Assembly (NCBI GenBank): GCA_003797895.1
Contig: RKQB01000012.1
Coordinates: 61,661 to 125,660, forward strand
Reading direction: 5' to 3'
DNA: 64,000 nt
From: Cyclobacteriaceae bacterium YHN15
GTDB lineage: Bacteria > Bacteroidota > Bacteroidia > Cytophagales > Cyclobacteriaceae
Part shown: positions 10,041-19,553 of the stretch, in pieces
How positions within the stretch are numbered: position 1 is the stretch's first letter
Layout of the letters: each line of letters begins with the position of its first letter
Program-made: the position numbers and the translations under genes
The notes under the pieces: generated by a model
Told to the model about the DNA's origin: nothing
Database searches by the model: none
The model's input: only the letters and a program-made list of their open reading frames with translations

Positions 10041-11774
10041 ATGTATTACAGCGACGAAAAAAACGTTCAGATTATTATAAAAATTCTAAAAATTCATGGT
10101 ATCAGAAGGGTTATTGCCTCCCCTGGCTCAACTAATATTACCCTAGTTAAAAGTTTGCAAAATGATCCATATTTTGAATTATATTCTTCTGTCGATGAAC
10201 GGTCTGCAGCTTATTTAGCATGCGGCCTATCAAATGAAAGCGGAGAACCGGTAGTTTTAAGTTGCACTGGCGCAACTTCATCTCAGAACTATTTCCCTGG
10301 CCTTGTAGAAGCTTATTACAGGAAATTGCCCATTCTTGCAATTACTTCGACTCAGCCTGTTATGAAAGTTGGTCATCACATTGCTCAAGTTACTGATAGG
10401 AGTATTTTTCCTAATGATACAGTTAAATTAACTGTTACTTTACCGATAATTAAAGACGAAGATGATTTGTGGGATTGCGAAATGAAAGTTAATAAGGCTA
10501 TATCGGAACTTAAGAGGCATGGAGGCGGTCCAGTTCACATAAATCTCCAAACAACATACTCAAGATCTTTTGAAACAAAAGAATTACCGGATTTTCGAAT
10601 AATACAAAGAATTACGGTTTTAAATAAATTTCCTGAATTGCCTAAAGGTAAAATTGCTGTTTTTGTAGGTGCTCATTCAAAAATGACTACATATCAGAGC
10701 GAAATTCTTGATCAATTTTGTGCAATTAACAATAGCGTAGTTTTTTGTGACCATACAAGCGGTTACAAAGGGAAATATCGAGTATTATTTGCTCTTGTGG
10801 CTGCCCAAAACTTATTCAATGTTTCTGACAATCAGCCTGATTTACTAATTCATATAGGAGAAATAACAGGTGACTATTTTAGCATTAAAATGGCAGGGAA
10901 ACAGGTATGGCGCGTAAGTGAAGATGGTGAAATCCGTGATACATTCCGCAAACTAACTTATGTTTTTGAAATGCCTGAAGAGCAATTTTTTGAGTATTAC
11001 TCAAAGGGTAAACAAGGAAATGCAATTGGTTATCTTGAAGAATGTAAAAAACAGTTGAATAAAATTTCTATAAAAACTTCTGATTTGCCACTTTCAAATA
11101 TCTGGTTGGCGTCTAAAATGTCAAGTTTAATCCCTGAGGGTTCAACAATTCATTTCGGAATATTAAACAGTTTGCGTTCATGGAACTTTTTTGAATTACC
11201 AGATTCTGTTGAGTCGGCGTCTAACGTTGGTGGCTTTGGAATTGATGGGGGACTATCGGCACTAATAGGCGCTTCCTTATTTGATAAAAATAAACTATAC
11301 TTTGGTATTATTGGTGACCTAGCATTTTTTTACGATATGAATGTTCTTGGTAATCGTCATGTTGGTAATAATCTCCGAATTCTTCTTGTAAATAATGGGA
11401 AGGGGACAGAATTCAGGCAATTTAATAATATGGCTGCCCAACATGGGGAAGCTGCGGATAGTTTTATAGCAGCAGCTGGACATTTTGGGAACAAATCTAC
11501 AAGCTTGGTTAAACATTATGTGCAAGACCTAGGATTTGATTATTTAACCGCATCAAATAAAGAAGAATTTGAAAATGTTTATAAACAATTTCTAGATTCA
11601 AAAATAACTGATAGGCCTTTATTGCTTGAGGTATTCACAAATAGCGATGAAGAAAGTGATGCTTTAAAAGTTATTATGAATTATGAGAAATCGATGAAAG
11701 TTAAGGCAAAAGAAATTACTGAAAGTATAATCGGGAAAGGTGGTGTTAAAATGTTAAAAAAAATACTTAAATAG
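10041..11774 (+). CDS. Thiamine-diphosphate-dependent enzyme (MenD-like)
   Basis: A 577-residue protein with the domain order of ThDP carboligases/decarboxylases. The N-terminal pyrimidine domain has SPGSTN at residues 27-32 and the activating Glu53 in VDERSAAYLACG, both MenD-like. The C-terminal diphosphate domain has the GDLAFFYDMN metal-binding segment. The whole architecture resembles MenD (2-succinyl-5-enolpyruvyl-6-hydroxy-3-cyclohexene-1-carboxylate synthase), but the surroundings are glycan genes, not menaquinone genes. I infer a role in making an unusual sugar or a two-carbon side chain. Alternative: acetolactate synthase-like enzyme. Family assignment is sure; reaction is not. Confidence 0.75.
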   Translation: MYYSDEKNVQIIIKILKIHGIRRVIASPGSTNITLVKSLQNDPYFELYSSVDERSAAYLACGLSNESGEPVVLSCTGATSSQNYFPGLVEAYYRKLPILAITSTQPVMKVGHHIAQVTDRSIFPNDTVKLTVTLPIIKDEDDLWDCEMKVNKAISELKRHGGGPVHINLQTTYSRSFETKELPDFRIIQRITVLNKFPELPKGKIAVFVGAHSKMTTYQSEILDQFCAINNSVVFCDHTSGYKGKYRVLFALVAAQNLFNVSDNQPDLLIHIGEITGDYFSIKMAGKQVWRVSEDGEIRDTFRKLTYVFEMPEEQFFEYYSKGKQGNAIGYLEECKKQLNKISIKTSDLPLSNIWLASKMSSLIPEGSTIHFGILNSLRSWNFFELPDSVESASNVGGFGIDGGLSALIGASLFDKNKLYFGIIGDLAFFYDMNVLGNRHVGNNLRILLVNNGKGTEFRQFNNMAAQHGEAADSFIAAAGHFGNKSTSLVKHYVQDLGFDYLTASNKEEFENVYKQFLDSKITDRPLLLEVFTNSDEESDALKVIMNYEKSMKVKAKEITESIIGKGGVKMLKKILK

Positions 11775-11806
11775 GATTTTTTCCTTTATTCAGTAAAAAA
11801 AAATTC

Positions 11807-12916
11807 ATGATTAAAAAACGGTATGTCATGAAAGACAAAAGAAAAAGAATAGGTGTTTTAACTTTCCATTACTCTAATAACAACTTTGGTGCAGTTTTGC
11901 AAACTTATGCCTCTTTTAATCTTTTAAGGAATCTTGGATATTCACCTGTAATTTTAAACCTATTGCCTACCAAGAAAATTTCTTTCATCAATAAATTGAA
12001 AATATTTATAGCTTCTTTTATTAACGCTTCAAGAAATTTTAATTTATTTCGACTTAAAAACCTAAAACTCACTGAGCCTCTTTACTCATTTGAAGATTGT
12101 AAGAATCAAAACAAAAACTTTGACATATTTTACGTAGGGAGTGACCAAGTTTGGAGACCCGTGATGGCCCAAGAAAGATTATACAGATACTTTTTAGATT
12201 TTGTTGAAAAAGGGAAAACAAAAATTTCGTATGCAGCAAGCTTTGGAGTCGCACATTGGGAAGGTTCAAAAGAAGAAACCTTAAAAGTATCGGAACTTCT
12301 ATCTCAATTCGATGCGATTTCTGTAAGGGAAGAATCCGGTGTTTCAATTTGCAAGAACCATTTTGATGTTAATTCTTTCCATGTTTTAGATCCAACACTG
12401 TTACTTGATCAGGAAGACTATAATGAACTTCTACACTTCGACTCTTCCAAAGGAAATAAGAAATCTCCTTACGCAGCATTTTATCTCTTAAGCGACTTAA
12501 AAGGATGTAAAGGCCTGCCAAATCAGATTAATAAGCAACTTGGTGTTCCCACATTCAATCTATATGGAAAGACAAGAAAAATTCTAGGTAAAAACTTATT
12601 TCGATTTAACACAGTGGAAGAATGGTTAAATGGTATAAGGGATTCTGATTATATTATTACTGATTCTTACCATTGTGTAATTTTTTCTATTATATACAAA
12701 AAACGGTTTGTTTGCATTGTTAATGAAAAAAAAGGTGTTGCAAGAATAAAAAGTTTATTAAGCAATATAAAACTTGAGGATAGGATATGTTACGAAGATA
12801 ACATAGATTTTAACTTGTTAAAAAAGGAGGTTGACTATGAAATAGTTAAAGAAAAGTTAGATATACTTAAAACCGATTCTTTGAATTTTCTTATCTCTGG
12901 ATCAGTCAATAAATAG
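11807..12916 (+). CDS. Polysaccharide pyruvyl transferase family protein
   Basis: This 369-residue member of the CsaB/WcaK family transfers pyruvate from phosphoenolpyruvate to a sugar as a ketal. Visible family signatures are NNNFGAVLQTYASF near the N-terminus, FYVGSDQVWRP at about residue 105, YAASFGV, SVREESGVSI, DPTLLLD and the C-terminal TDSYHCVIFSIIY. A second ATG at 11828 (MKDKRKRIG) is an equally plausible start because the family usually begins close to the GVLTFHYS strand. A paralogue with the same motif order lies at 20519-21646. Confidence 0.85.
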   Translation: MIKKRYVMKDKRKRIGVLTFHYSNNNFGAVLQTYASFNLLRNLGYSPVILNLLPTKKISFINKLKIFIASFINASRNFNLFRLKNLKLTEPLYSFEDCKNQNKNFDIFYVGSDQVWRPVMAQERLYRYFLDFVEKGKTKISYAASFGVAHWEGSKEETLKVSELLSQFDAISVREESGVSICKNHFDVNSFHVLDPTLLLDQEDYNELLHFDSSKGNKKSPYAAFYLLSDLKGCKGLPNQINKQLGVPTFNLYGKTRKILGKNLFRFNTVEEWLNGIRDSDYIITDSYHCVIFSIIYKKRFVCIVNEKKGVARIKSLLSNIKLEDRICYEDNIDFNLLKKEVDYEIVKEKLDILKTDSLNFLISGSVNK

Positions 12917-12944
12917 ATTAATGCAGCATATTTAATAGATTTTT

Positions 12945-13766
12945 ATGGCATTAAAATTAAATGTTCTTGTTTCTACTATTGACGATGGCATAGAAAAGAT
13001 AAAAAATCTCATTCTTCCCCCAAGATTGGATGTTAATTACATCGTTTCTCACCAATATACAGATGAAAAATTCAAGTCTATTCCAATTGAAATAAAAAGA
13101 TCAGATATACTTGTTTCTCAAATTCCAGGAAAAGGTGTTACAAAATCGAGAAACAATACCATAAGGCTTACTAAAGGTGATATTGCGGTATTCTCAGATG
13201 ACGATGTTAGTTATACATTTGAATTTTTTGATAATATAATTGATACGTTTAAATCTAATCCAAATTTAGATGTTGGGATTTTTAAAATAAAAACTCCAGA
13301 AGGACAACCAGAGTATAAAGAATTTCCAAAAGAAGTAATTCATTATAAGAAAAAAGCTCCCTCCGCTGGCACAATTCAAATTGCTTTTAGAGTAAATCCC
13401 GTTCTAAAAAAAAATCTGTTTTTTGATGAAAGATTTGGGGCTGGGAATACATTTTTGATAGGTTCTGATGAGCAAATATTTCTTCAGGACTGCATTAATG
13501 CTGGATTAATTGTTAAATATTTCCCAGAATACATTGTAATACATCCCTATGAAAGTACAGTTAAATCAATTCCTCATTACGATAATCGAAGAATAAGGGT
13601 AACTGGAGGTCTAGATGCGAGAACAAATGGGCCCATCTCAATAATAAAAGCTTTTTTCGGAACCGTTAAATTTCTACCAGACTTGATAAAACATAGAAAG
13701 AATCCGCTTGTATATTTTTGGGAAAGGTTTAGAGCAGCTGTTTATATTATATTTTCAAGAAATTGA
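12945..13766 (+). CDS. Glycosyltransferase, GT2/GT-A fold
   Basis: A 273-residue cytoplasmic protein with a GT-A-like nucleotide-binding N-terminus. The DXD-type metal-binding signature appears as FSDDDVSY at about residues 87-94, preceded by GVTKSRNNTIRLTKGDIAVF, the usual context of GT2 family enzymes. Acceptor-binding residues may include SDEQIF near residue 175. It sits inside the glycan operon 28 bases after a pyruvyl transferase. The donor sugar cannot be predicted. Confidence 0.72.
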   Translation: MALKLNVLVSTIDDGIEKIKNLILPPRLDVNYIVSHQYTDEKFKSIPIEIKRSDILVSQIPGKGVTKSRNNTIRLTKGDIAVFSDDDVSYTFEFFDNIIDTFKSNPNLDVGIFKIKTPEGQPEYKEFPKEVIHYKKKAPSAGTIQIAFRVNPVLKKNLFFDERFGAGNTFLIGSDEQIFLQDCINAGLIVKYFPEYIVIHPYESTVKSIPHYDNRRIRVTGGLDARTNGPISIIKAFFGTVKFLPDLIKHRKNPLVYFWERFRAAVYIIFSRN

Positions 13767-13812
13767 TTTTTATATTTTGTTTAATTGACTGGTAAAAAAT
13801 AGGTTATCTTAG

Positions 13813-14931
13813 ATGAAAAAAAAAATTCTTATAGTCTCCCGTTCCTTCTATCCCCAAAACTCCCCCCGTTCTTTTAGGACTACTGAATTAGCTAAGGAAT
13901 TGGTGAGGCAGGGGCATCAGGTGACGGTTTTGACTCCATTTCATCCAGACCATAAAGAATTCAGTGTTGAGAATAATTTGGAATTTAAAGATTTGGGTGA
14001 GGTAAAATGGAAAAATTTTGACCTTAAGGGGGATAAGGTCACCATACTTTTTAAAAGGGTATTCAATAGAATTTCCGGTTTACTTTTTGAATTTCCGAAC
14101 ATTGAATTGATGGGTTTGGTTAGAAAAGCCTTAAAAAAAGAATCAGGTTATGATCTATTAATCTCCATTGCTGTTCCCTATCCGGTTCACTGGGGAGTAG
14201 CCTCAGTTTGGGACAAAACTAATCTAAAGAAAAACCCTACCAAAGTTTGGGTAGCTGATTGTGGAGATCCTTATATGGGCCAGGAAAACGATACTTTTAA
14301 ACCACCCTTCTACTTTGGATGGGTTGAAAAATGGTTTATGAGGAAAGCTGATTTCATTACTTTGCCTACAAAGGGTGCTGTTCAGGCTTATTATCCGGAA
14401 TTCCACTCCAAAATTAAAGTAATCCCCCAAGGATTTCGATTTGAAGATATTAAGGTGTACAAAGGTGGTAAATTACATGGTTTCCCTGTTTTTGGCTATG
14501 CGGGATCTTTTATTCCCGGAAGAAGAGACCCAGCCGAATTCTTAACTTACTTGTGTGGGTTGCAGCAATATTTTGAATTTCATGTATATACCACTTCACC
14601 ACAATGGGTCAGACCTTTTCTCGAAAAATCTAATGGACGTGTAAAGTTGATGCCGCTCTTGCCAAGAGAAGATTTACTTAATGAATTAAGCAAACTTGAT
14701 TTTGTAGTCAATTTTGAAAATGTAGGTTCTAAACAAACACCCAGTAAATTGATTGATTATGCGATTATTGATAAACCTATTTTGTCGGTTAGAACAGGCG
14801 AGTTAAATACTCGGATTGTAGATGAGTTTTTACAGGGAAAATATGAAAATGCCTATGTCGTTGAAGATCCAGCGCAATACAGGATACAACAAGTAGCTAA
14901 AGCATTTGTAGATCTGAGTAATCAAAAATGA
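13813..14931 (+). CDS. Glycosyltransferase, GT-B fold (GT4-like)
   Basis: A 372-residue protein. The N-terminal Rossmann half begins KKILIVSRSFYPQNSPRSFR with a typical 'TTELAKELVRQGHQVTVLTP' arrangement. The C-terminal half has VIPQGFRFED, then GYAGSFIPGRRDP, and a donor-binding end PSKLIDYAIIDKPILS. The expected Glu of the EX7E motif is replaced by a Lys/Asp-rich stretch (TPSKLIDYA), which is frequent in divergent GT4 members. The stop overlaps the start of the polymerase by four bases (ATGA), so the two are translationally coupled. Confidence 0.75.
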   Translation: MKKKILIVSRSFYPQNSPRSFRTTELAKELVRQGHQVTVLTPFHPDHKEFSVENNLEFKDLGEVKWKNFDLKGDKVTILFKRVFNRISGLLFEFPNIELMGLVRKALKKESGYDLLISIAVPYPVHWGVASVWDKTNLKKNPTKVWVADCGDPYMGQENDTFKPPFYFGWVEKWFMRKADFITLPTKGAVQAYYPEFHSKIKVIPQGFRFEDIKVYKGGKLHGFPVFGYAGSFIPGRRDPAEFLTYLCGLQQYFEFHVYTTSPQWVRPFLEKSNGRVKLMPLLPREDLLNELSKLDFVVNFENVGSKQTPSKLIDYAIIDKPILSVRTGELNTRIVDEFLQGKYENAYVVEDPAQYRIQQVAKAFVDLSNQK

Positions 14932-16181
14932 TAAGCCAATCTAACAAGAAATATGCTTTGTTTTATTGGCTGATTTGGCCTTTTGGAGCTTTTCTTTGGT
15001 CTGTGAAAAACATGAGGTCAGAAATAGCCATGACTATACTATTGCTTTTCTGTGTTTTTTTCGGGCTAACTTTTGTAGTTCCTGAGGATATTGAAGGTGC
15101 TGCTGATTCTGCCCGTTATGCCAGGGAGTTAAGGAATATGCATGCCAATCCGCTATCCTTTGAACAGTTTAAAAATTATCTCTATAGCGATGAAACAAAT
15201 AAAGTAGATATTTATCAGCCCTTGGTTACTTGGGTGATTTCTTTATTTACAGGTAACCCTAAATGGTTATTTGCATTTTTTGCCTTAGTTTTTGGCTACT
15301 TCTATCTTAAGAATATTAGGATGCTCATAGAAGAGATTCAAGGTAAATATCATTTTTTTTTGATTCTTATGTTGATTCTTTTTGTATTGACCAATCCCAT
15401 CTGGAACATCAATGGGGTTAGGATGTGGACTGCCGCTCAGGTGTTTTTATATGGTTTAATGATAGTTTATCTTAAGGGTAACAGGAATGGCTTTTTATGG
15501 GCATTTCTTTCACTTTTTATACATTTTTCATTTGCATTTCCTCTATCACTTTTGATTCTATATCAATTTATTCCAAAAAATACATGGTTTCTATTTTTAT
15601 TTTTTATAGGCTCTTTTTTAATAACAGAATTAAATATTGAATACATCAGGGGTTTCTCTGAAAATCTACCGGATGTTTTTCAGTCCAAAGCCAATGCTTA
15701 TACAAATGATCAGGTACTTGAGCGGTTTTCTGACAGTTCCGTAACGCAATATTCCTGGCATGTGATCTTTGCAAGAAGGGCTCAATCCTATTTGATGTTG
15801 TTTTTATTAACATTCATGTTTTTGCAGAAAGAGAAATTAAAGAATTATAACACCTTAAGTTTAGGTTTCCTTAACCTTGCTTTATATTTTACATCATGGG
15901 CAAACCTTGCAGCTTTACTTCCTTCTGGAGGAAGATTTATGTTGATTGCCAATAGCCTGACATTAATTGCAGTAATATTATATTTTGAAAAGAAAGATTC
16001 TTTGGTGAAATGGGAGAAATTGATTCAATTTTCAGTTCCTTTTATATTATTTATTGTTGTATTTAAAATTCGAGAGGGAGCAGACTATTTTGGTTTTTTA
16101 ACCATTATTGGTAATCCGGTAGTAGCTTTATTTGTTGAAGATAATGTGCCTTTTATTGATTTTGTTAAATCATTGTTATAA
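14928..16181 (+). CDS. EpsG-family oligosaccharide polymerase (Wzy-like)
   Basis: A 417-residue polytopic membrane protein with about ten hydrophobic segments. The N-terminal segment ALFYWLIWPFGAFLWSVKNM and the long loop with EGAADSARYARELR (about residues 56-69) before YQPLVTWVISLF fit EpsG-type polymerases. These join undecaprenyl-linked repeat units on the periplasmic side. It is the only Wzy candidate in the window. The start ATG overlaps the preceding gene by four bases. The following gene begins within or just after its 3' end. Confidence 0.8.
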   Translation: MISQSNKKYALFYWLIWPFGAFLWSVKNMRSEIAMTILLLFCVFFGLTFVVPEDIEGAADSARYARELRNMHANPLSFEQFKNYLYSDETNKVDIYQPLVTWVISLFTGNPKWLFAFFALVFGYFYLKNIRMLIEEIQGKYHFFLILMLILFVLTNPIWNINGVRMWTAAQVFLYGLMIVYLKGNRNGFLWAFLSLFIHFSFAFPLSLLILYQFIPKNTWFLFLFFIGSFLITELNIEYIRGFSENLPDVFQSKANAYTNDQVLERFSDSSVTQYSWHVIFARRAQSYLMLFLLTFMFLQKEKLKNYNTLSLGFLNLALYFTSWANLAALLPSGGRFMLIANSLTLIAVILYFEKKDSLVKWEKLIQFSVPFILFIVVFKIREGADYFGFLTIIGNPVVALFVEDNVPFIDFVKSLL

Positions 16182-17370
16182 GATTTATAAGTGTAGTCTT
16201 AATATAATTTTAAGTATCTTAAATAAAACTTTAGTGTTTTTTAATTTGATAAATTACCGTCAATTAATCAAAAATCAGGTATACAATATCCCCGGTTGGC
16301 GCACCAATAGGAAAATTGTGGTGATTGAGAGTGACGATTGGGGGATGCTTAGGATGGCATCAAAAAGAGCGTATGAAAAATTTTTAAAATTAGGCTATCC
16401 TGTTGATCGTTCAGTTTACAGTAGATTTGATGCACTCGAGCAAAATGATGATCTTACACTCTTAATGGATGTTTTAAGCAGCGTGAAAGACAAGCATGGT
16501 AATCCAGCTAAATTCACCATTAATAATATAGTTGCCAATCCTGATTTTCAGAAGATCCGTTCTCATAATTTTGAAAGTTATTTTTTTGAGCCATATACTG
16601 AAACGCTAAAGAAAAATCAGAATTCGGATCAGGTAATGGAATTATACAGGCAGGGTTTAAATGAGGGTTTGTTTCAAATTCAATTCCATGGCCGAGAACA
16701 TGTGCATGTCAATAATTGGTTGAATAAATTGAGGAGTGGAGACAGGGTGTTTTTGGATGCCTTTGAAGAAGGGATGTTTACTTTAAATAATGAAAAAGGA
16801 TGTTCATGTAGGTTTGAATGTTTAGATGCTATGGCCACTTATTCAGGTAGTGATTTTTCATTTATCCAAAATGCCATTAAAGAAGGGACAGAATTATTTA
16901 AACAGATTTGGGAATTTTCATCTTCTTCAATTATTGCTCCCTGTTACACTTGGCCCAGTAAATTGGAAAATGATTTTAAGTTATGCGGTATTAAATACGT
17001 ACAGGGATCTAGAGCTCAAAGAGAACCTACTTTAATAAATATGAGGCCAAGCATCAAACGGCATTTTATGGGTCAAAAAAGTAAGGAAGGGCTAATATAT
17101 TTGATTCGTAATGTCAACTTTGAACAAGCAGAAAATGCAAATATAGATATCGTGCCTTCCGCACTTAAAGAAATAGAAAGTGCTTTTTTTTGGAGAAAGC
17201 CAGCCATAATCAGTTCCCATAGGGTAAATTATATTGGCTCAATCGTTCCCGAAAACCGAAATCGAAACTTGGTCTATTTAAAAAAACTTTTAAATAGGAT
17301 AGTTGAAAAGCACCCTACTGTAGAGTTTATGAGTTCAGATCAATTGGGTGATTTAATAGCAAAAAGCTAG
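16144..17370 (+). CDS. Polysaccharide deacetylase-like protein (first paralogue)
   Basis: A protein of about 408 residues with three blocks that recall carbohydrate-esterase 4 / polysaccharide-deacetylase folds: VVIESDDWGMLRM (an Asp-Asp pair as in metal sites), FHGREHVHVNNW and SSHRVNYIGS (two His-containing blocks). A paralogue with the same blocks is at 24068-25186. The N-terminus is uncertain: the ATG at 16144 overlaps the polymerase gene by 38 bases, while a GTG at 16234 or TTG at 16246 would give a start just before the conserved region, closer to the paralogue's length. Substrate and true reaction are unproven. Confidence 0.68.
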   Translation: MCLLLILLNHCYKIYKCSLNIILSILNKTLVFFNLINYRQLIKNQVYNIPGWRTNRKIVVIESDDWGMLRMASKRAYEKFLKLGYPVDRSVYSRFDALEQNDDLTLLMDVLSSVKDKHGNPAKFTINNIVANPDFQKIRSHNFESYFFEPYTETLKKNQNSDQVMELYRQGLNEGLFQIQFHGREHVHVNNWLNKLRSGDRVFLDAFEEGMFTLNNEKGCSCRFECLDAMATYSGSDFSFIQNAIKEGTELFKQIWEFSSSSIIAPCYTWPSKLENDFKLCGIKYVQGSRAQREPTLINMRPSIKRHFMGQKSKEGLIYLIRNVNFEQAENANIDIVPSALKEIESAFFWRKPAIISSHRVNYIGSIVPENRNRNLVYLKKLLNRIVEKHPTVEFMSSDQLGDLIAKS

Positions 17371-17371
17371 T

Positions 17372-19270
17372 ATGTGTGGAATAACAGGATTTGTTGACTT
17401 TAAAAATTTTTCTACTTTACAATTTTTAGAAAATATGGTAAGATCTCTGGATCATCGTGGACCTGATGATTTTGGAGTTCAGGTTTTTGAAAATGAGAAT
17501 GGGATAGTGGGTTTGGGACAATCTAGATTGTCAATTATTGACCTTAGTAATGCAGGACATCAACCTATGACATTTCGCCATTTAACTATAGTTTTTAATG
17601 GAGAAATTTATAATTATAAAGAAATAAAAAAAGAGTTATTGGAACTAGGTCATAAGTTTGTTAGTGATTCGGATACAGAAGTAATACTACATGCTTATTA
17701 TGAGTGGGGTAACGAGTTTATTCAAAAGTTAATTGGAATGTTTGCGTTTGCAATTTATAATGATTCAAATAGGACATTACATATTTATAGAGACAGAGTA
17801 GGGGTCAAACCTTTATATTATTATCAGAAGGATGGATTGTTTCTTTTTGGCTCTGAGCTTAAATCATTGATGGAGCATCCTAAGTTTGAAAAAGAAATTA
17901 ATTGCAAAATTCTACCTAACTATCTCCAATTAGGCTACATTCCAGCACCTTATTCTATTTTTAGAGACTGTTATAAATTATTGCCAGGCCATTATTTAGT
18001 TGTAGATTTGAGCACGGGAAGTTATGAAACTTTTGATTATTGGAATGCAAAGGATTATTTCTTAAAAGAAAAGAGTAGGTTAAGTTATACAGATGCTAAA
18101 TTATCGTTAAAATCCCTACTTCAATCTGCTTTTGATTATCGTATGGTAGCAGATGTGCCGGTTGGAGTTTTTTTGAGTGGTGGATATGATAGCACCGCAG
18201 TTGCCGCTATTTTACAACATAACAAGACTGAAAAACTAAAAACATTTACCATTGGTTTTGAGGAAGGAAATAATGAAGCTCCTTTTGCCTGGCAAACGGC
18301 CACTTATTTAGGTACAGATCATACAGAATATATTTGTACTACGGCTGAAGCACAGGCTATCATTCCCAACCTACCGCATTTTTATGATGAACCTTTTGGA
18401 GATAGTTCGGCAATACCAACGACTTTGGTAAGTCAGTTGGCTAAAAAATCGGTAACGGTGGCTTTATCTGCAGATGGCGGGGATGAGGTATTTTGTGGGT
18501 ATGCCTCTTACTTTAACTTAAATAAATTCAACAATAAATTCAACAGGATTCCAAAATTTTCTAAAAAATATTTATCAGCTATTTCTCCTTTTTTTCGAAG
18601 AAATACTTTTGCTCTTCCAGTTCAATTTCAGCATCAACTAACCAGTGCTTTAGAAGCTTTAAACGCCAATGAATATAGTCAGTTTCAAATTCTGTTTCAA
18701 AGGGCAAAAGAAAAACCAATGGCTTATATCAATTCATTTTTTAACTCGACATTCAAATGTAATAATTCTCCCTATGATATCGATTTTAATGGTTATTCTC
18801 ATCCTATTGAGATGGCCATGCTAGCTGATATTCAAAGTTACCTTCCAGATGATATCCTTACAAAAGTGGATAGAGCTACCATGAGTGTTTCGTTGGAAGG
18901 CAGGGAACCATTATTGGATCATCGTATTATTGAGTTTGCTGCAACCTTACCAATTGATTATAAATTTAATGGGGAAACGGAAGGGAAAAGAATTCTGAAA
19001 GATATTGTCCATGATTATGTTCCAAAAGAAATGATGGACAGGCCAAAGTCCGGGTTTTCATTACCCATTTATTCATGGTTAAGAGGTGATTTGTCCTATT
19101 TACTGGATGAATATCTATCCAAAGAAGCTTTGGCCTGGTCCGGCATCTGGGATGTTGATTTTGTTTTCAAGCAGGTGCAACTCTTTAAAGAAAAGAAACT
19201 GCATTATTTGCCTTTGATATGGTATGTACTGATGTTTCAGATGTGGTGGAAAAGATGGATGATGAATTAA
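17372..19270 (+). CDS. asnB: Glutamine-hydrolysing asparagine synthetase-like amidotransferase
   Basis: A 632-residue class-II amidotransferase. The start MCGITGF gives the N-terminal nucleophile Cys2 after Met removal, followed by the DHRGPDD glutaminase motif. The synthetase half has the ATP-binding loop LSGGYDST at about residues 268-275. Because both halves are intact, it is a real glutamine-dependent amide synthetase, unlike the two lasso cyclases at 39055 and 47383, which lack Cys2. Its place in the glycan operon, one base after the deacetylase-like stop, suggests amidation of a uronic acid or related sugar rather than housekeeping Asn synthesis (inference). Confidence 0.88.
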   Translation: MCGITGFVDFKNFSTLQFLENMVRSLDHRGPDDFGVQVFENENGIVGLGQSRLSIIDLSNAGHQPMTFRHLTIVFNGEIYNYKEIKKELLELGHKFVSDSDTEVILHAYYEWGNEFIQKLIGMFAFAIYNDSNRTLHIYRDRVGVKPLYYYQKDGLFLFGSELKSLMEHPKFEKEINCKILPNYLQLGYIPAPYSIFRDCYKLLPGHYLVVDLSTGSYETFDYWNAKDYFLKEKSRLSYTDAKLSLKSLLQSAFDYRMVADVPVGVFLSGGYDSTAVAAILQHNKTEKLKTFTIGFEEGNNEAPFAWQTATYLGTDHTEYICTTAEAQAIIPNLPHFYDEPFGDSSAIPTTLVSQLAKKSVTVALSADGGDEVFCGYASYFNLNKFNNKFNRIPKFSKKYLSAISPFFRRNTFALPVQFQHQLTSALEALNANEYSQFQILFQRAKEKPMAYINSFFNSTFKCNNSPYDIDFNGYSHPIEMAMLADIQSYLPDDILTKVDRATMSVSLEGREPLLDHRIIEFAATLPIDYKFNGETEGKRILKDIVHDYVPKEMMDRPKSGFSLPIYSWLRGDLSYLLDEYLSKEALAWSGIWDVDFVFKQVQLFKEKKLHYLPLIWYVLMFQMWWKRWMMN

Positions 19271-19553
19271 TGTTTGAATCCAAATTTTATGATTGCTGAA
19301 TTCAATTGTATTTTAAAAAAAGTTTGCTAATTCAATATGACATTATTGATCAGGGAAATAAGCCGCTATTTTTAAAGGTCAGTTATGGTTTTGTTAAAGA
19401 GGTATTCGACGCTTTTACAGGATAGTGGGATAAGGATTTGGATTGATATAAGGGAAAGCTTATTCCACAAGGGTGGATAGTAGAAAATTTGCTTTTAACA
19501 ACCATTCAAAAAGTAACAAATTTATTTATTCTACCTTTTACTATAATTCTTGC
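19271..19553. other. Spacer with a possible gene remnant
   Basis: About 280 bases with no complete gene. One frame from about 19335 to 19430 reads QYDIIDQGNKPLFLKVSYG and on to a stop, which looks protein-like but is not recognisable; it could be the tail of a lost glycan gene. A GTG at 19473 is in frame with the nitroreductase but I prefer the ATG at 19554. Confidence 0.3.

Noticed and set aside
17372..19270. Third lasso cyclase
   Set aside because: It has the Cys2 glutaminase residue and DHRGPDD motif, so it is an ordinary glutamine-dependent amidotransferase, and no precursor is next to it.
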